This document shows positions 63,507 to 64,000 of a DNA stretch of 64,000 nucleotides, in pieces. This DNA is from Mariniphaga sp. (GTDB lineage Bacteria; Bacteroidota; Bacteroidia; Bacteroidales; Prolixibacteraceae): positions 58,928 to 122,927 of the forward strand of contig JANXZJ010000086.1 of the NCBI GenBank assembly GCA_025355585.1, given 5' to 3'. Made by a program: the position numbers and the translations under genes. The notes below the pieces were generated by a model, which searched no databases, had not been told where the DNA came from, and was given only the letters and a program-made list of their open reading frames with translations. Numbering within the stretch: position 1 is the stretch's first letter; each line of letters begins with the position of its first letter.

Positions 63507-63820
63507 TTTGTTTGTATTATATATAAGGTGTAAAAATAGCATATTTGATAAATAAAACGTGATTTTATTGGTTTCTGAATCACTTTTCTGATTTTCATTT
63601 CGATTCCGGGGAGTTATTACATGCGGATTTTTTGATCTTTCAGTCACTTATTGAAGTCCATCTGACGTGATTTTGAAAAGAATTCGATGGAGAAGAAATA
63701 TATTTTGTCTCTTTATGTTGAAATTTGATTGGGTAAAGCATAATTAAACAGTTGATTATGGCGTATTGATTTTTTATTGATTTTTTTTGCCTTCAACTGT
63801 TAAAAAGTAAAAAAAGGGTC

Positions 63821-63828
63821 TACATTTG
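63821..63828 (+). promoter_or_regulatory. First right-edge promoter box
   Basis: TACATTTG fits TAnnTTTG. A weak CTG lies about 21 nt upstream in place of TTG. Confidence 0.45.
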
Positions 63829-63935
63829 CACCACGATTTAAGGGAACTGAATTAGGGAGATTTGATCGGCGTTCAGGGCATGTTTGAGTGGTTTGAGAGG
63901 GAAGAAAAGGGGTTTTAAAAAAACGAAAAAAAAGT

Positions 63936-63966
63936 TTTGGAGAAACGGAATAATGGATTACCTTTG
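63936..63966 (+). promoter_or_regulatory. Second right-edge promoter, near-perfect
   Basis: TTTG (63936-63939) and TACCTTTG (63959-63966) are 19 nt apart, an excellent match in both boxes and spacing. It follows an A-tract (AAAAAAAC then GAAAAAAAAG) that could act as an UP-type element. It is pointed at an unseen downstream gene, possibly rRNA. Confidence 0.6.
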
Positions 63967-64000
63967 CCGAACTTTCGCCAGAAAAAACAGGATGAGAGCG

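Larger units (their letters stand above)
63507..64000. other. Upstream non-coding region leading out of the window
   Basis: No gene is supported. The left part is the leader of the glycosyltransferase gene. The right part carries two plus-strand promoter boxes and purine-rich, A-rich sequence of the kind seen ahead of stable-RNA operons in this phylum. The transcribed gene lies beyond base 64000. Confidence 0.5.

Noticed and set aside
63507..63647. 47-residue N-terminal extension of the glycosyltransferase
   Set aside because: The segment is polar and unlike the family, while the GTG start gives the standard beginning of the GT2 fold.

Overview
The window is chromosomal DNA of a Bacteroidota bacterium, most likely class Bacteroidia, possibly a Marinilabiliales or Prolixibacteraceae-type lineage. 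The lineage below phylum is inference. The evidence is type IX secretion (T9SS) cargo with gliding-motility-type C-terminal domains, PorP/SprF proteins, PorE-like OmpA proteins, a GH106 rhamnosidase, DapL-type lysine synthesis, a DUF4783 protein, and many promoters of the Bacteroidetes type (TAnnTTTG, often with TTG 18-20 nt upstream). Shine-Dalgarno sequences are weak or absent, as is usual in this phylum.

Layout. 1-3572: end of a polysaccharide-degradation locus, with a partial beta-rich protein and a GH106 alpha-L-rhamnosidase. 3573-6584: small accessory patch with an orphan Cas6, a pRiA4b ORF-3-like protein, an HU-like protein, three sets of palindromes and tRNA-Ala(GGC). 6585-13693: hflX, asd, a lamin-tail T9SS cargo, prmC and ribD. 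13658-32518: the dominant feature, two tandem surface-adhesin modules, each made of a giant secreted adhesin with a type-B T9SS sorting domain, a PorP/SprF partner and a PorE-like OmpA protein. The first module also has a 206-residue satellite protein. A non-coding stretch of about 0.95 kb precedes each module. 32519-41233: YihY-like membrane protein, DUF4783 protein, rlmH, a very large multi-membrane histidine kinase, a decayed repeat tract and recQ. 41390-48809: tatC-lptB, tRNA-Leu(TAG), tig-clpP-clpX and lpxH with a FabH-like synthase. 48903-56182: a thioredoxin-fold lipoprotein without its CxxC, ribF-ahcY, a four-cysteine Rieske-like lipoprotein, greA-HIT, ruvC, and a remnant sorting domain beside short tandem repeats. 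56183-64000: PLP dehydratase, a CarboxypepD-like protein, dapL, aspartate kinase, a GldN-like lipoprotein, pyrC, a dolichol-phosphate-mannose-synthase-like glycosyltransferase, and two promoters firing out of the right edge.

How the genes work together. Most of the window is housekeeping: lysine (aspartate kinase, asd, dapL), riboflavin/FAD (ribD, ribF), protein folding and proteolysis (tig, clpPX), and envelope biogenesis (lptB, lpxH, tatC). The distinctive biology is surface display. Each adhesin probably crosses the outer membrane through T9SS, is held there by its own PorP/SprF protein, and is linked to peptidoglycan by its own PorE-like protein. The two modules share their sorting ends and partners but have unrelated exposed regions, so the locus looks like an exchangeable-cargo display system. 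The lone Cas6 with no visible CRISPR array, and two degenerate non-coding repeat tracts, are the other parts that ordinary annotation does not explain.
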